From positions 1 to 64,000 of the forward strand of contig JADKKE010000012.1 of the NCBI GenBank assembly GCA_016720655.1: 64,000 nt of DNA, read 5' to 3'. Source of the stretch: Bacteroidota bacterium (lineage in GTDB: Bacteria; Bacteroidota; Bacteroidia; AKYH767-A; 2013-40CM-41-45). The notes under the pieces were generated by a model. The model was not told the origin of the DNA. It saw only the letters and a program-made list of their open reading frames with translations, and searched no databases. Of the stretch, positions 41,272 through 51,180 are shown piece after piece (positions within the stretch are counted from its first letter, which is position 1; the number at the start of each line of letters is the position of its first letter). Made by a program: the position numbers and the translations under genes.

Positions 41272-43490
41272 ATGTCTGACCCCGTCACACATATACAAAG
41301 TGCAGAAGCTGAAAAAGATCAGATCCTGAAAGCATACAAGGAGTTGCTGCGTGCATTGCGACCAACTCTCGGTAAAGGCGATAAGAAAATGATCCGCCTT
41401 GCTTTTGATATGGCTCTTGAAGCGCATAAGGACATGCGCAGAAAAACAGGAGAGCCTTATATTCTGCATCCTCTGGCTGTGGCTCAAATATGTGCAGAAG
41501 AAATTGGTCTGGGTCCTTTGGCAATTGTGTGTGCATTGTTGCACGACACAGTTGAAGATACGCACATGACACTGGAGAACATTAAAAGTTCATTCGGTGA
41601 AAAAGCTGCATCCATTGTTGACGGCCTCACCAAGATTTCAGGTGTGTTCGATAAAGGAACGTCTTTACAAGCTGAGAATTTCAGAAAGATGCTCCTCACT
41701 TTGTCGGATGATGTGCGTGTAATCCTGATCAAACTGGCGGATCGATTGCACAACATGCGTACACTCGATTCGATGACGCGTGAAAAGCAGTTAAAAATTG
41801 CATCTGAAACTGCTTATCTATACGCGCCTCTTGCACACCGGCTCGGTTTGTATTCCATAAAAACTGAATTGGAAGATCTGGCGATGAAATACACGGAGCC
41901 GGAAATTTACAATGAAATTACCAGTAAACTTGCTCAGACAAAAAGAGAACGTACCCGTTTCATCAATGAATTTGTAGAACCCATTCAGGATGAGTTGGGA
42001 AAGCAAGGATTCAAATACGATATTAAAGGTCGTTCCAAATCCATACATTCTATCTGGAGTAAAATGAAACGACAGGCAGTTTCATTCGAAGAAATATACG
42101 ATCTCTTCGCGATCCGGATTATTATCGATTGCGATGAAGAGAATGAAAAAGCGATGTGTTGGAAAGCCTATTCCATCATCACTGATTTTTACCATCCCAA
42201 CCCCGATCGTCTGCGTGACTGGATTTCAACTCCAAAAGCGAATGGCTATGAATCCTTGCACACCACAGTAATGGGTCCGGGAGGAAAATGGGTTGAGGTT
42301 CAGATTCGTTCCCGGAGGATGGATGAAATTGCTGAAAAAGGATATGCTGCACATTGGAAATACAAAGAGTCAGCGGCAGAATCCGCGCTCGATGAATGGA
42401 TCCAAAAGATCAGAGAATTACTGGAAAGTCCGGAATCCAATGCGCTCGATTTTATCGATGACTTCAAATTAAATTTGTTCAGTGATGAAATTTTCATCTT
42501 CACCCCTTCCGGTGATATGAAAACACTTCCTTCCAATGCAACTGCACTGGATTTTGCTTTCGAAATACACAGCGATCTTGGAAGCAAATGTATTGGCGCG
42601 AAAGTCAACCACAAACTGGTTCCATTATCACACAAACTTCGTAGTGGCGACCAGGTAGAAATTCTCACATCCAACAAACAAAATCCTAAAGAAGACTGGC
42701 TGAATTATGTTGTCACTGCCAAGGCGAAATCGAAGATAAAAACTGCCCTTAAAGAAGAAAAGAAACGCGTTGCTGAAGACGGCAAAGAAATTCTCCAAAG
42801 AAAATTCAAACATCTCAAAATTGATTTCACGAATGAGAATATCAATGAACTCCTCGCCTATTACAAAATTCCAAGTTCGTTGGAATTGTACTACCGAATC
42901 GCGAAGGAAGTCATCGACATCCAGGATCTGAAAGAATTTCTGCAGGACAAAGGCACTATCAAAGCCAGAGCTCCGATGCGGATTGAACCACAGTCTCTTG
43001 AGCAAATTGTAAAAACTGTGCGCGGTTCCAGCGATCTGCTCGTTCTCGGAGAAAATCTGGAAAAGATAGATTACAAATTATCTCCCTGTTGCAGCCCTAT
43101 TCCCGGAGATGACGTTTTTGGATTCATTACCATCAATGAAGGAATAAAAATTCACCGCGTGAGTTGTCCGAATGCAATTCAGTTGATGTCAAATTATGCA
43201 TATCGGATCGTTAAAGCCAAATGGACCAACCAACAACAAATAGCTTTCCTTGCAGGTATCCGGATGACAGGTATCGACGAAGTTGGTGTCGTTAATAAAA
43301 TTTCGAAAGTAATTTCAGTGAATTGAAAGTAAACATGCGTAGTATCGGTATTGAATCAAATGATGGTATCTTTGAAGGCACCATTATGCTCTTTGTGCAC
43401 GATACACATCACCTGGATAAGCTCATCAAGAAGCTAAAAGAAATTCATGGTATTCTAACTGTGAGCCGTATTGATGGGGGAGCAAAATAA
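41272..43490 (+). CDS. Bifunctional (p)ppGpp synthetase/hydrolase, Rel/SpoT type (one frameshift)
   Basis: This is the stringent-response enzyme. The N-terminal HD hydrolase domain is intact: HPLAVA (His66), ALLHDTVEDTH (HD at 91-92), KLADRLHNMRTLD. The synthetase domain follows (EIYDLFAIRIIID, PKANGYESLHTTV, EVQIRSRRMDEIAEKG), then a TGS domain (IFIFTPSGDMKTLPSNATALDF). A zinc-finger-like CCSPIPGDDVFGFI and a C-terminal ACT domain complete it. The frame breaks at about 43,320 (ISVN-stop); the ACT domain continues as LKVNMRSIGIESNDG and ends at TAA 43,488-43,490. Total about 739 residues, standard. Both activities should be present if the frameshift is an error. It is followed by a Fur-family gene. 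Confidence 0.93.
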
Positions 43491-43549
43491 TATCCAAACA
43501 AATTCATTTATTAGTCCGAATCCGAATCACTTTATTGAGTATCCCTAAA

Positions 43550-44023
43550 ATGCCCACAAAAGAAACAAAACCAGAAGTCCGCAGACTCTTTACCGATTAT
43601 CTCGAGCGGCAAGGCCATAGAAAAACAGCTGAGCGATTCGCCATTCTGGACGAAGTGTATTTATCGAACGAACATTTCGATGTAGATTCTTTGTACATGC
43701 TCATGAAAAGCAAAGGTCATCACATTAGCCGTGCTACCATTTACAACACAATAGAATTACTGATGGATTGCGAGTTGGTCACACGACATCAGTTTGGAAA
43801 AAATCTGGCGCGTTTCGAAAAATCATATGCCTACAAACAACACGATCATCTGATCTGTGAAGATTGTGAGCATGTCTTTGAATTCTGTGATCCCAGAATC
43901 CAACAAATACAAAGTATGATGGGCGAACTTTTAAAATTTAATATCACGCATCATTCCCTCAATCTGTATGGAAAATGCAAAGAGCTGGAGACAAAGGGAA
44001 CGTGTAAACACCACAAGAAATAA
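43550..44023 (+). CDS. Fur-family transcriptional regulator
   Basis: A 157-residue metalloregulator from ATG 43,550. Winged-helix DNA-binding part: LFTDYLERQGHRKTAERFAILDEVY and SRATIYNTIELLMDCELV. The dimerisation domain has metal ligands HDHLICEDCEHVFEF and a C-terminal HHSLNLYGKCKELETKGTCKHHKK, with Cys spacing typical of the Fur structural zinc site. Subtype (Fur, Zur, PerR) cannot be set from sequence alone. It follows the Rel/SpoT gene by 59 nt, same strand. A perfect palindrome TGATCCGGATCA lies downstream at 44,079-44,090. Confidence 0.9.
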   Translation: MPTKETKPEVRRLFTDYLERQGHRKTAERFAILDEVYLSNEHFDVDSLYMLMKSKGHHISRATIYNTIELLMDCELVTRHQFGKNLARFEKSYAYKQHDHLICEDCEHVFEFCDPRIQQIQSMMGELLKFNITHHSLNLYGKCKELETKGTCKHHKK

Positions 44024-44288
44024 TTCCGCAAACGAGCGAAAACCCGCTACAGCATTGGATTTCCAGCCTTCCTACACATGATCCGGATCATTCCGATTTT
44101 TTTCAATTTTGAGTATTATAAGCTTCTCTTTTCGAACCGAAGAGAGGGAATGAAAATCCGGCTGTTGACAATTTGCACAATAATGGCGTTATTTAACTGA
44201 ATAGCAAATACTTACACGTTTTGATTCATGTAAATATCTCGGCCGTATTCGCGAATCAAATAAGAATTAAACTCTTATCTTCACGCCC

Positions 44289-44636
44289 ATGGACTTTAAT
44301 TACAACATCACAAACAAAGGCACCTACGCCATTGTAGAAATGAGTGGAAACCTGATTGATAAAAATCAGGCAACTCCCTTGCTGGAAGAGATTCAGGAAA
44401 CGATCAACAAAGGCATCAATAGCTTTGTTATTTCGATGGAACATTTCCGTTATTTAAACAGTAATGGATTGAATGTATTGGTTAATATATTAACGAAGAG
44501 CCGTAAAAATGGTGGTGATACAACGATTTGCAGTATCAGCGACAAAATAAAGGAGCTTCTCATCATCACTAAATTAAATACAGTCTTTACAATTACCGAA
44601 GATCTTCCAAGTGCTATTCGCCAGTTTCAAAACTAA
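44289..44636 (+). CDS. STAS-domain protein (anti-sigma factor antagonist type)
   Basis: A 115-residue single STAS domain: YAIVEMSGNLIDKNQATPLLEEI, then NSFVISMEHFRYLNSNGLNVLVNIL. The latter matches the D-(M/L)-x-x-(L/V)-(N/D)-S-x-G-(L/I) phosphorylation region, with Ser at the usual acceptor place. TICSISDKIKELLIITKLNTVF follows. Such proteins act in partner-switching (SpoIIAA/RsbV-like); no anti-sigma kinase is nearby. It ends at 44,636 before a strong terminator. The upstream gap (44,024-44,288) holds only the short palindrome noted under the Fur gene. Confidence 0.88.
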   Translation: MDFNYNITNKGTYAIVEMSGNLIDKNQATPLLEEIQETINKGINSFVISMEHFRYLNSNGLNVLVNILTKSRKNGGDTTICSISDKIKELLIITKLNTVFTITEDLPSAIRQFQN

Positions 44637-44650
44637 TGGCACAAGCACAA

Positions 44651-44688
44651 AATAAAATCATCCTGTGCTTTCACAGGATGATTTTATT
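44651..44688. terminator. Strong bidirectional-type terminator hairpin
   Basis: A perfect 17-bp stem (AATAAAATCATCCTGTG pairing with its complement) surrounds a 4-nt CTTT loop, followed by TTTT. It lies 15 nt after the STAS stop codon. Confidence 0.85.
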
Positions 44689-44781
44689 TTTTAGGGTAGA
44701 TTAAAAAATATTCTTGTTGAACTTTCCGGGTTCAAATCAAATTGGTCTGTAAAAAAACAATCATCCTAATTTTTCTCAATC

Positions 44782-46080
44782 ATGTCAGTAGATGTATTGC
44801 TTGGCCTCCAATGGGGCGACGAAGGAAAAGGTAAAATCGTTGATGTGCTCACTCCGGAATACAGTGTGGTAGCCCGTTTTCAGGGTGGTCCGAATGCAGG
44901 TCACACGCTCGAATTCGAAGGCATAAAACATGTCTTGCATACCATTCCTTCCGGGATCTTCAGAAAAGAAACAATGAATATCGTCGGCAATGGCGTTGTC
45001 ATTGATCCGGTTACTTTGAAAAAGGAAATTGATGCATTGTTGAAAATGAATGTGGAGGTGAACAAACTTCTTTTTATCTCCCGTAAAGCGCATGTCATTA
45101 TTCCAACACATCGTTTGCTCGATGCGGCATCAGAAGCCAGTAAGGGCAAGGAGAAAATTGGATCAACCCTGCGTGGAATCGGCCCAACTTACATGGACAA
45201 AACCGGAAGAAATGGTTTGCGTGTAGGCGATATCGAAGCTGCTGATTTCATGGAACGTTATTCGCGTTTGAGAAACAAACACATCGAATTGCTCAACCAC
45301 ATGGAATTCGACTATTCACTGGATGAACTCGAAGGTCCGTTCTTTGAAGCAATTGAAGAAATGCGAAAATTGAATTTCGTCGACAGCGAATATCTCATCA
45401 ACACTCAGATCCGTGCACACCGCTCGATTCTCGCAGAAGGAGCACAAGGCTCACTGCTTGATATTGATTTCGGCTCCTACCCTTTTGTTACCTCATCGAA
45501 TACGATTACAGCAGGCGCTTGCACCGGACTAGGCATTGCTCCCGGTAAAATCGGAAAGGTTTTCGGGATCTTCAAAGCGTATTGTACACGAGTAGGTAGC
45601 GGACCTTTCCCAACTGAATTACACGATGCCACCGGTGAGGCGATTCGTCAGGCCGGCCGTGAATTTGGTGCTACTACAGGTCGACCCCGTCGTTGTGGCT
45701 GGCTTGATCTTCCGGCATTGAAATATACAATCATGATCAACGGAGTTACCGATCTCATCATGACGAAACCGGATGTGCTGAGCGGGTTTGATACCATCCA
45801 GGTGTGTACTCAATACAAAATTGATGGCAAGGTGATCGATTATATGCCTTTCGATGTTGTGAATGCGAAAATTGATCCCGTCTATACTCCTCTCAAAGGC
45901 TGGAAAAAAGACCTGACCGGAATTACTAAAGAAGAAGATTTTCCTGCCGAATTGAAAAGCTATATTCAGTTTCTCGAAAGTGAATTGAATGTACCGGTAA
46001 GTATTGTTTCTGTGGGCCCTGACAGAGTCCAAACAATTCGTCGCGAGCTGAATTATAAGACGGAAACTGTTTTGCATTGA
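44782..46080 (+). CDS. purA: Adenylosuccinate synthetase
   Basis: This enzyme joins IMP and aspartate with GTP to give adenylosuccinate, the first committed step of AMP synthesis. It is intact at 432 residues. Motifs in order: N-terminal QWGDEGKGKIVDVL (catalytic Asp and GTP loop), FQGGPNAGHT (catalytic His), NGVVIDP, STLRGIGPTYMDK, QGSLLDIDFGSYPFVTSSN, REFGATTGRPRRCGWLD and TKPDVLSGFDTI. The gene is monocistronic, between a terminator and a convergent gene 13 nt away. Cytoplasmic. No odd features. Confidence 0.97.
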   Translation: MSVDVLLGLQWGDEGKGKIVDVLTPEYSVVARFQGGPNAGHTLEFEGIKHVLHTIPSGIFRKETMNIVGNGVVIDPVTLKKEIDALLKMNVEVNKLLFISRKAHVIIPTHRLLDAASEASKGKEKIGSTLRGIGPTYMDKTGRNGLRVGDIEAADFMERYSRLRNKHIELLNHMEFDYSLDELEGPFFEAIEEMRKLNFVDSEYLINTQIRAHRSILAEGAQGSLLDIDFGSYPFVTSSNTITAGACTGLGIAPGKIGKVFGIFKAYCTRVGSGPFPTELHDATGEAIRQAGREFGATTGRPRRCGWLDLPALKYTIMINGVTDLIMTKPDVLSGFDTIQVCTQYKIDGKVIDYMPFDVVNAKIDPVYTPLKGWKKDLTGITKEEDFPAELKSYIQFLESELNVPVSIVSVGPDRVQTIRRELNYKTETVLH

Positions 46081-46092
46081 GGGCAAAATTTT

Positions 46093-47058
46093 TTATTCTT
46101 CACGAATCCCGCTGATCACTTCTTTATTTTCTGTTTCATTTACTATTTCCATTCTCAGGGAATCTGAAATTTGATTCTTTTTTGTTAAGAGTAAATCCGG
46201 GCTCCCTGCATTGATCCAGGCTGTAGTCCAAAATGAACCTACATCGAGTATGGCAGCACGCAGCCGTCGTTCTACTTGTCCATCAAGGAGGCGATGGAAT
46301 TCTGCTGAATACTCCTGGCTGTAAACTTTCACAGTTGTCGCTCCTCTGTTCTCAATCGCATATTTTCTATCCGAAGGAAATTTCTCATTCAAACTTCTTT
46401 CGAATTGCAAGACTGTATCCAATGCAGAAAAACTATCCTTCACAAATCTCCAGATATCATCCTGAACTGCATCCACGTAGTGAGCTCTTCCGGTTAAATA
46501 ATCGTAATCGGAACCGTATATTTCCGGCAATCGTGATTCCCAAAAACCATGAATGCCTGCCTGATTTGTGAGTTGTCCATTGTAGTTCTCCGTACAGTGC
46601 AAAGGCACATGTGCATCACCTATGTAATGACCGATGTTCGCGGAATAATAAAGTATTTTGTCGGTATTCCGTTCCCGAAATGCTTCCGTTAATTTGTACA
46701 TCATACTGTTTATTGTCCAGGGAACAATTCCGTAGGCTTTCAGACTATCCTCAGTATATTTTTCAACTGCTGCTTTCCAGAAACGAGGAACTGAATCAAA
46801 AGGATGCAAACCGTAATGATCCAGATCTATATAATGCCTTGGCGCTTCTTCTTTATCCGAATATCTTCGTTTGTCGGGATCAACGGCATGCTCAGTGAGA
46901 AAATCAATGTGCTCTTTGTAAAAACCGAATAATCCGGGAGGCAATGTAAAACAGGCCATGTAATTAATTTTACGATGACCATAAAATCCCCAGGATGAGC
47001 CATTCAGAGGAGTAAATAAAATGAAAATGCTCAGTAAAAAAATCTTTTGTCGAAACAT
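46093..47058 (-). CDS. Exported zinc-dependent phospholipase C / S1-P1 nuclease-like protein
   Basis: A 321-residue protein with signal sequence (IFLLSIFILFTPLNGSS). The mature start WGFYGHRKIN resembles the N-terminal Trp and first His of the zinc-cluster enzymes. Further likely zinc ligands are HYIDLDHYG, the HYIGDAHVPLHCTENYNGQL segment (H-x-x-x-D) and GIHGFWESRL. This tri-zinc helical fold is shared by bacterial phospholipase C and S1/P1 nucleases. The exact substrate (phospholipid or nucleic acid) is not set by sequence. Located in the periplasm or outside the cell. Convergent with purA. Confidence 0.85.
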   Translation of the reverse strand: MFRQKIFLLSIFILFTPLNGSSWGFYGHRKINYMACFTLPPGLFGFYKEHIDFLTEHAVDPDKRRYSDKEEAPRHYIDLDHYGLHPFDSVPRFWKAAVEKYTEDSLKAYGIVPWTINSMMYKLTEAFRERNTDKILYYSANIGHYIGDAHVPLHCTENYNGQLTNQAGIHGFWESRLPEIYGSDYDYLTGRAHYVDAVQDDIWRFVKDSFSALDTVLQFERSLNEKFPSDRKYAIENRGATTVKVYSQEYSAEFHRLLDGQVERRLRAAILDVGSFWTTAWINAGSPDLLLTKKNQISDSLRMEIVNETENKEVISGIREE

Positions 47059-47153
47059 CCGACAATTTTACAAACTCATCAGAATGCATACAACCAATAC
47101 ATGCAGGTTCTTATAATGCACTCAACGCAATCCAAACTAAAGTTACAGAATAA

Positions 47154-47816
47154 TTACTTCTTCCCTGGTACAACCACACGTTCCAGACTTTGTGTGTTTT
47201 TAAAAACAATCGCGCCACTGGCATCGACTACATAATTGATGGTTCTTTCGCCACCGGTTGGACAGCAATCGGCATCCGACAAAAGATACAATTTGAATTT
47301 GTGCATGAGGAGATGTAAATTCTCATCCGTGAGCCATTGATCTTTTCCACGATATCCATTCTTCATCGCACTTGTCATTTCCGGAATGAGTGCCTCTTTA
47401 ATTTCATTATTTTTTATTTCATAAGAATATAAACTTCCCCAGGTACCTCCGGCTGGGTTTTGCTTGCTCGTTCCTATATAAAACTCCGGAAATCCGTTTG
47501 AATTGAGATCTGAAACAAAACATTTTGTAAGTGTCTGGTTTGAACATTCTCTCGAATAGGCAGGGAGGATATTCTCCCCTTTTTGAACTGTCACCGACAA
47601 TTGTGCTCCTTTAATAGCAGCCGTAAATTTATAATCTCCCAATTCCACATGGCGGATGTAATTTGTGTCTTCCGGTTCTTCCGGTTTCGCTACTGCAGGA
47701 GCAGCGACCACATCAGCAGATTTTGCTTCAGCTGCATCCGCAACCGCCGGCGAATTTTTTGTTCCCGAAGTACAGGATGAAAGAAAGAGAGAGAGGTAAA
47801 TAAGACTTAGTTTCAT
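47154..47816 (-). CDS. Lipoprotein of unknown function
   Basis: A 220-residue protein with a clear lipobox (LSLFLSSC, Cys near residue 15), then an Ala/Glu/Pro-rich linker (ADAAEAKSADVVAAPAV). The globular part contains CFVSDLNSNGFPEFYIGTSKQ, which looks like a VCBS/EF-hand-like calcium loop (DLNSNGFPE), and GTWGSLYSYEIKNNEIKEALIPE. This pattern is similar to periplasmic lysozyme-inhibitor-like folds, but the match is too weak to name. Four Cys residues may form disulfides. The gene lies between the phospholipase-like gene and a 0.4-kb tandem repeat. Confidence 0.8.
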   Translation of the reverse strand: MKLSLIYLSLFLSSCTSGTKNSPAVADAAEAKSADVVAAPAVAKPEEPEDTNYIRHVELGDYKFTAAIKGAQLSVTVQKGENILPAYSRECSNQTLTKCFVSDLNSNGFPEFYIGTSKQNPAGGTWGSLYSYEIKNNEIKEALIPEMTSAMKNGYRGKDQWLTDENLHLLMHKFKLYLLSDADCCPTGGERTINYVVDASGAIVFKNTQSLERVVVPGKK

Positions 47817-47821
47817 AGATA

Positions 47822-48232
47822 TTGTTAGTTCAGAGTTCAGGGTTTCTTGTTCTGTGTTTAGATAGTGGTTTGCTAATAACCTAATAACCTAATAACTCCC
47901 CTATTGGGTTCAGAGTTCAGGGTTCAGCGTTTCTTGTTCTGTGTTTAGATAGTGGTTAGCTTATAACTTAATAATTCCCCTATTGGGTTCAGGGTTTCGT
48001 GTTCGGTGTGTAGATAGTGGTTTGCTAATAACCTAATAACTTAATAACTTAATAACTCCCCTATAAAGTTCAGGGTTTCGTGTTCAAGGTTTCGTGTTCT
48101 GTGTTTAGATAGTGGTTTGCTAATAACCTAATAACTTAATAACTTAATAACTCCCTATAGAGTTCCGTGTTCAAGGTTTCGTGTTCTGTGTTTAGAGAGT
48201 GGTTAGCTAATAACTTAATCAATCAACAAGTT
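47822..48232. repeat. Nested tandem repeat, about five units of 72-95 bp
   Basis: Each unit has the order GTTCAG(A)GTTCAGGGTT, TTCTTGTTCTGTGTTTAGAT, AGTGGTT(T/A)GCTAATAA, a run of CCTAATAA/CTTAATAA octamers and CTCCCCTATTGGG. Units start near 47,829, 47,906, 47,985, 48,067 and 48,161. Unit length varies by the number of internal 7- or 8-nt blocks. It lies immediately upstream of the lipoprotein gene and has no open frame of note. A short (ACAA)n microsatellite follows at 48,250-48,272. The rest of the gap to 48,352 shows nothing. Confidence 0.85.
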
Positions 48233-48352
48233 CTATGTTTTGACAGTTGTCAACAAACAAACAAACAAACAAGGATATGCTAAAAATAGAAAAAAAATTA
48301 CATTCCAAAATCAGTTCAAAGAATAATATTGTCTTCCAAGCTCCCCCGTTTT

Positions 48353-48412
48353 ACCTTATACTTTATACCTTATACCTTATACTTTATACCTCATACTTTA
48401 TACCAAGTACCC
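48353..48412 (-). repeat. Heptanucleotide array downstream of the LytTR regulator gene
   Basis: The plus strand repeats ACCTTAT/ACTTTAT heptamers about seven times with small changes. On the sense strand of the regulator gene (which ends at 48,441) the array is C-free. Confidence 0.75.
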
Positions 48413-48440
48413 AATTCCCTATTTCCCTACTAGCCCACAC

Positions 48441-49132
48441 CTACTTCCCAAACACACTAAAAAATGTATCCGCATAGCTGTTGCCGATTGGAATTTCGGT
48501 GCCTTCAATATTGATAATGCGATTGCGGACGGACTCAATCCTGTTTAAAGGAACAATGTAAGAACGGTGGACACGAATAAATGATCCGGAATTCAGCTTT
48601 TCATGGATTGATTTCAGCGTCATCCTTGCGACAATTGTCTTTTGTTTGTCGAGATGAATTTTTATATAATCATCAAGGCCTTCGATGAAAAGAATGTCTG
48701 CGATGGGAATTTTGAGGAGACTGTAATCGGCCCTCACAAATAAAAATTGATCTTGCAGCGGATCGGCCTGAGTGGCCAGGGATTTAAAATCATTCGCTTT
48801 CTTTACAGCTTGCTGAAAACGTTCAAAGGGAAAAGGTTTTAACAGATAGTCAATGGCATTGAGATTAAACCCTTCAACGGCATACTGACTGTGTGCCGTG
48901 ACAAAATCACCATCGTTTCCTGTTTTATAGATTTATAGAAATCGATTCCGGAGATGGCAGGCATGTGAATATCCAGGAAAATCAGATCCACAGGAAATTT
49001 TTCAAGATATTTCATTGCATCTTCTGTCTTTGTAAACGTCTTTTGCAAAGAAATAAAATCTATCCTGTTACAGAAATTTTCAAGAACCCGCAATGCAGGG
49101 GGTTCGTCATCGATGGCAATTGCATTGATCAT
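48441..49132 (-). CDS. LytTR-family response regulator (one frameshift)
   Basis: Two frames form one 230-residue protein. The receiver domain has AIAIDDEPPALRVLENF (acidic pair), LIFLDIHMPAISGIDFY (phosphoacceptor Asp) and, after adding one T at about 48,913, VIFVTAHSQYAVEGF with LLKPF (conserved Lys). The C-terminal LytTR DNA-binding domain contains LLKIPIADILFIEGLDDYIKIH and FIRVHRSYIVPLNRIESV. Its start overlaps the kinase stop by ATGA, so the two are translationally coupled. It is the output partner of the adjacent kinase. Target genes are unknown. Confidence 0.93.
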
Positions 49133-50172
49133 TTCAAATGTAAAGATAAGAAGATTGAAAAATCATTTGCATCATGCTGAATTTTCAAAGTGTGTTGTCC
49201 GGGATACAACAACTCCAATCGCTGCCTTGCATTGTTCAATCCGAGTCCGGAGTACGCTGCTCCCTGATTGATGGTTTTATTTATGGTATTGTATACCTGG
49301 AATTCAAGATCTGTACTCTTGATCAGAATATTCACAAGTATATACGAAGGATAGTCAGGATTTACTCCATGCTTAAAAGCATTTTCAACAAACGGAATCA
49401 ATAACAGTGGAGCTATTTTTTTTCCTTCTACTAGTCCGGTCATCGTAAAATCAATCTTCACTGTATTCCCCAAACGAATTTTCTGCAATTCGATATAACT
49501 CGTGATGTAATTCATTTCTTTCTCCAGCGAAACGTAAGTTTCACTTGCCTCTGTCATCACATAGCGCATCATCGCCGACAACTGTACAATTGCATTCGCC
49601 GAATGCATTGCTTTTTCATCAAGTGCGGTCGCATAAATACCATTCAGCGTGTTGAATAAAAAATGGGGATTAACCTGTGCTTTGAGAAAAGCAAGCTCCG
49701 CATTGAGCTTCTCTTTCTGAGTTTGCTTCCATTGATTCGAAATACGAATTACCATTGTATAGAGGAACAAAGCGATAAACAGAAAAATATTATGACTTAA
49801 GATGAAGAAAATGGGCGGGCCCTGCTCCATCCGTTTTGCATGTTCTTTCAGTTCAGGAGGAATGATGAGATGATGATGTTCGAATGGTGAAATGAGAATG
49901 GGAATAAACAGAACCAATACGAGTGCAATCAACGCAATCAGGTAAAATGGTAAATGTTTTTTTCTTAAAAAATAATTCGGAATGAAGTAAAAGTAATTTG
50001 CATAAAAATATATGATCATGATGCTGTATGCGATCAGATCACGAAAAGTCTCCCCGTGAACCATGAAATCCCATGTTGGGTTGGCGTCGGGAGCAAGTAA
50101 AATTGGAATACTAAGGAAGGTAAGACAAGCGGCAATGTTCAAAGCTATCCGACCCAATCGCAGATTCATCAA
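49129..50172 (-). CDS. LytS/YehU-type sensor histidine kinase
   Basis: A 347-residue protein with four N-terminal membrane helices (IALNIAACLTFLSIPILL, LIAYSIMIIYFYANYFYF, LIALIALVLVLFIPILI, FILSHNIFLFIALFLYTMV). A His_kinase domain (PF06580 type) follows: FLKAQVNPHFLFNTLNGIYA contains the phosphoacceptor His. The ATPase part has PFVENAFKHGV (N-box) and SGLGLNNARQRLELLY (G-box). There is no large extracytoplasmic sensor, so the membrane part probably senses directly. The gene is first in an operon with the LytTR regulator. Such pairs are common in Bacteroidota. Confidence 0.94.
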   Translation of the reverse strand: MMNLRLGRIALNIAACLTFLSIPILLAPDANPTWDFMVHGETFRDLIAYSIMIIYFYANYFYFIPNYFLRKKHLPFYLIALIALVLVLFIPILISPFEHHHLIIPPELKEHAKRMEQGPPIFFILSHNIFLFIALFLYTMVIRISNQWKQTQKEKLNAELAFLKAQVNPHFLFNTLNGIYATALDEKAMHSANAIVQLSAMMRYVMTEASETYVSLEKEMNYITSYIELQKIRLGNTVKIDFTMTGLVEGKKIAPLLLIPFVENAFKHGVNPDYPSYILVNILIKSTDLEFQVYNTINKTINQGAAYSGLGLNNARQRLELLYPGQHTLKIQHDANDFSIFLSLHLK

Positions 50173-50308
50173 TAAATATTTGTTTCAAAAATAGGAAAGC
50201 GAATGAAATTGAAAAGAAAAAGGAGGTGATTGTTAAGAATTTGCAGGTTAAGGCAAATCCAAGGTATCGCGATGAAGGGAAAAATCCGGGATTGTATTCC
50301 GAAGCACA

Positions 50309-51067
50309 TCAACTATTCATAAGGATTTCGACAGGCTCCATCTTTACCAGAGCACCATCCTTTAAAATGGGGATCACAGTGGTAAGATTTGGAGTCAAAC
50401 AATATTTGATATCCTTCTTTAAATTCAATTTCGCCAGTCTCTCCTTGTGTGAAGCTTGGGACATGAATTTATAAGGATCCTGCTTGGCAAGCTGGTAGAG
50501 ATATTTCAAGGCCAGACACGCATCACCCAATTTAATCTGATCATTCTTAGTGGTCAGTGCTTCGGTGACGGCACCGGCGAAAATAGCATCTTCAAGGTTA
50601 AATTTATTCTTCCAGCCACTGCACAACAAAAGAACATTTCTTTGCTCCCGAATCAACCAATCGACGAGAGCGTCAATATTGAGGAATGAACCAATGACGA
50701 CTTTGTATGCATCCTTTGCAGCTTCAATTGCCTGCGTTCCATTTGTTGTCGTGATGGCGATAGTCTTCCCTTTCACCGTATCACCCATATAGCTAAACGG
50801 GGAGTTTCCAAAATCAAAACCTTCTACCTGAATTGCATCTCTTTCGGCTCCTGCCAAAAATCCTTTACGTTTCCATTCTCTGGCTTCTTCTACTGTTGCT
50901 ACAGGAATAATTTTTTCTGCACCATGTTCAAAAGCAGTACATATAGCTGAAGTAGCGCGCAATATATCGATGATTACAACGATACTTTCGTCATCCGCAT
51001 AGATCGGATACAAATGGGGAGAGAAACAAGCGTCAACCTTTATTCTGGGTTGATTGTCGTCAATCAT
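50309..51067 (-). CDS. comB: 2-phosphosulfolactate phosphatase (ComB family)
   Basis: A 252-residue protein of the ComB fold: VIIDILRATSAICTAFEHGA, AGERDAIQVEGFDFGNSP, GKTIAITTTNGTQAI and LLCSGWKNKFNLEDAIFAGAV are the conserved blocks. The family removes phosphate from 2-phospho-3-sulfolactate in coenzyme M or sulfolactate synthesis (Mg-dependent). In Bacteroidota without coenzyme M the physiological role may relate to sulfonolipid or sulfolactate metabolism; that is inference. It is flanked by the kinase gene (136 nt upstream-side) and gcvT on the same strand. Confidence 0.88.
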   Translation of the reverse strand: MIDDNQPRIKVDACFSPHLYPIYADDESIVVIIDILRATSAICTAFEHGAEKIIPVATVEEAREWKRKGFLAGAERDAIQVEGFDFGNSPFSYMGDTVKGKTIAITTTNGTQAIEAAKDAYKVVIGSFLNIDALVDWLIREQRNVLLLCSGWKNKFNLEDAIFAGAVTEALTTKNDQIKLGDACLALKYLYQLAKQDPYKFMSQASHKERLAKLNLKKDIKYCLTPNLTTVIPILKDGALVKMEPVEILMNS

Positions 51068-51180
51068 AGGAAAACACTTAATAAAAAACGAATATACTAA
51101 TTATTCAATACCTCAATCAATTCACGCTTATTCTTACGATTCACCTCTGCTATTTAATTCATCGCAAGAGCCTCAGAGAT

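Noticed and set aside
44079..44090. Fur box
   Set aside because: TGATCCGGATCA is a perfect palindrome downstream of the Fur-family gene but does not match the 7-1-7 Fur consensus; its role is unclear.
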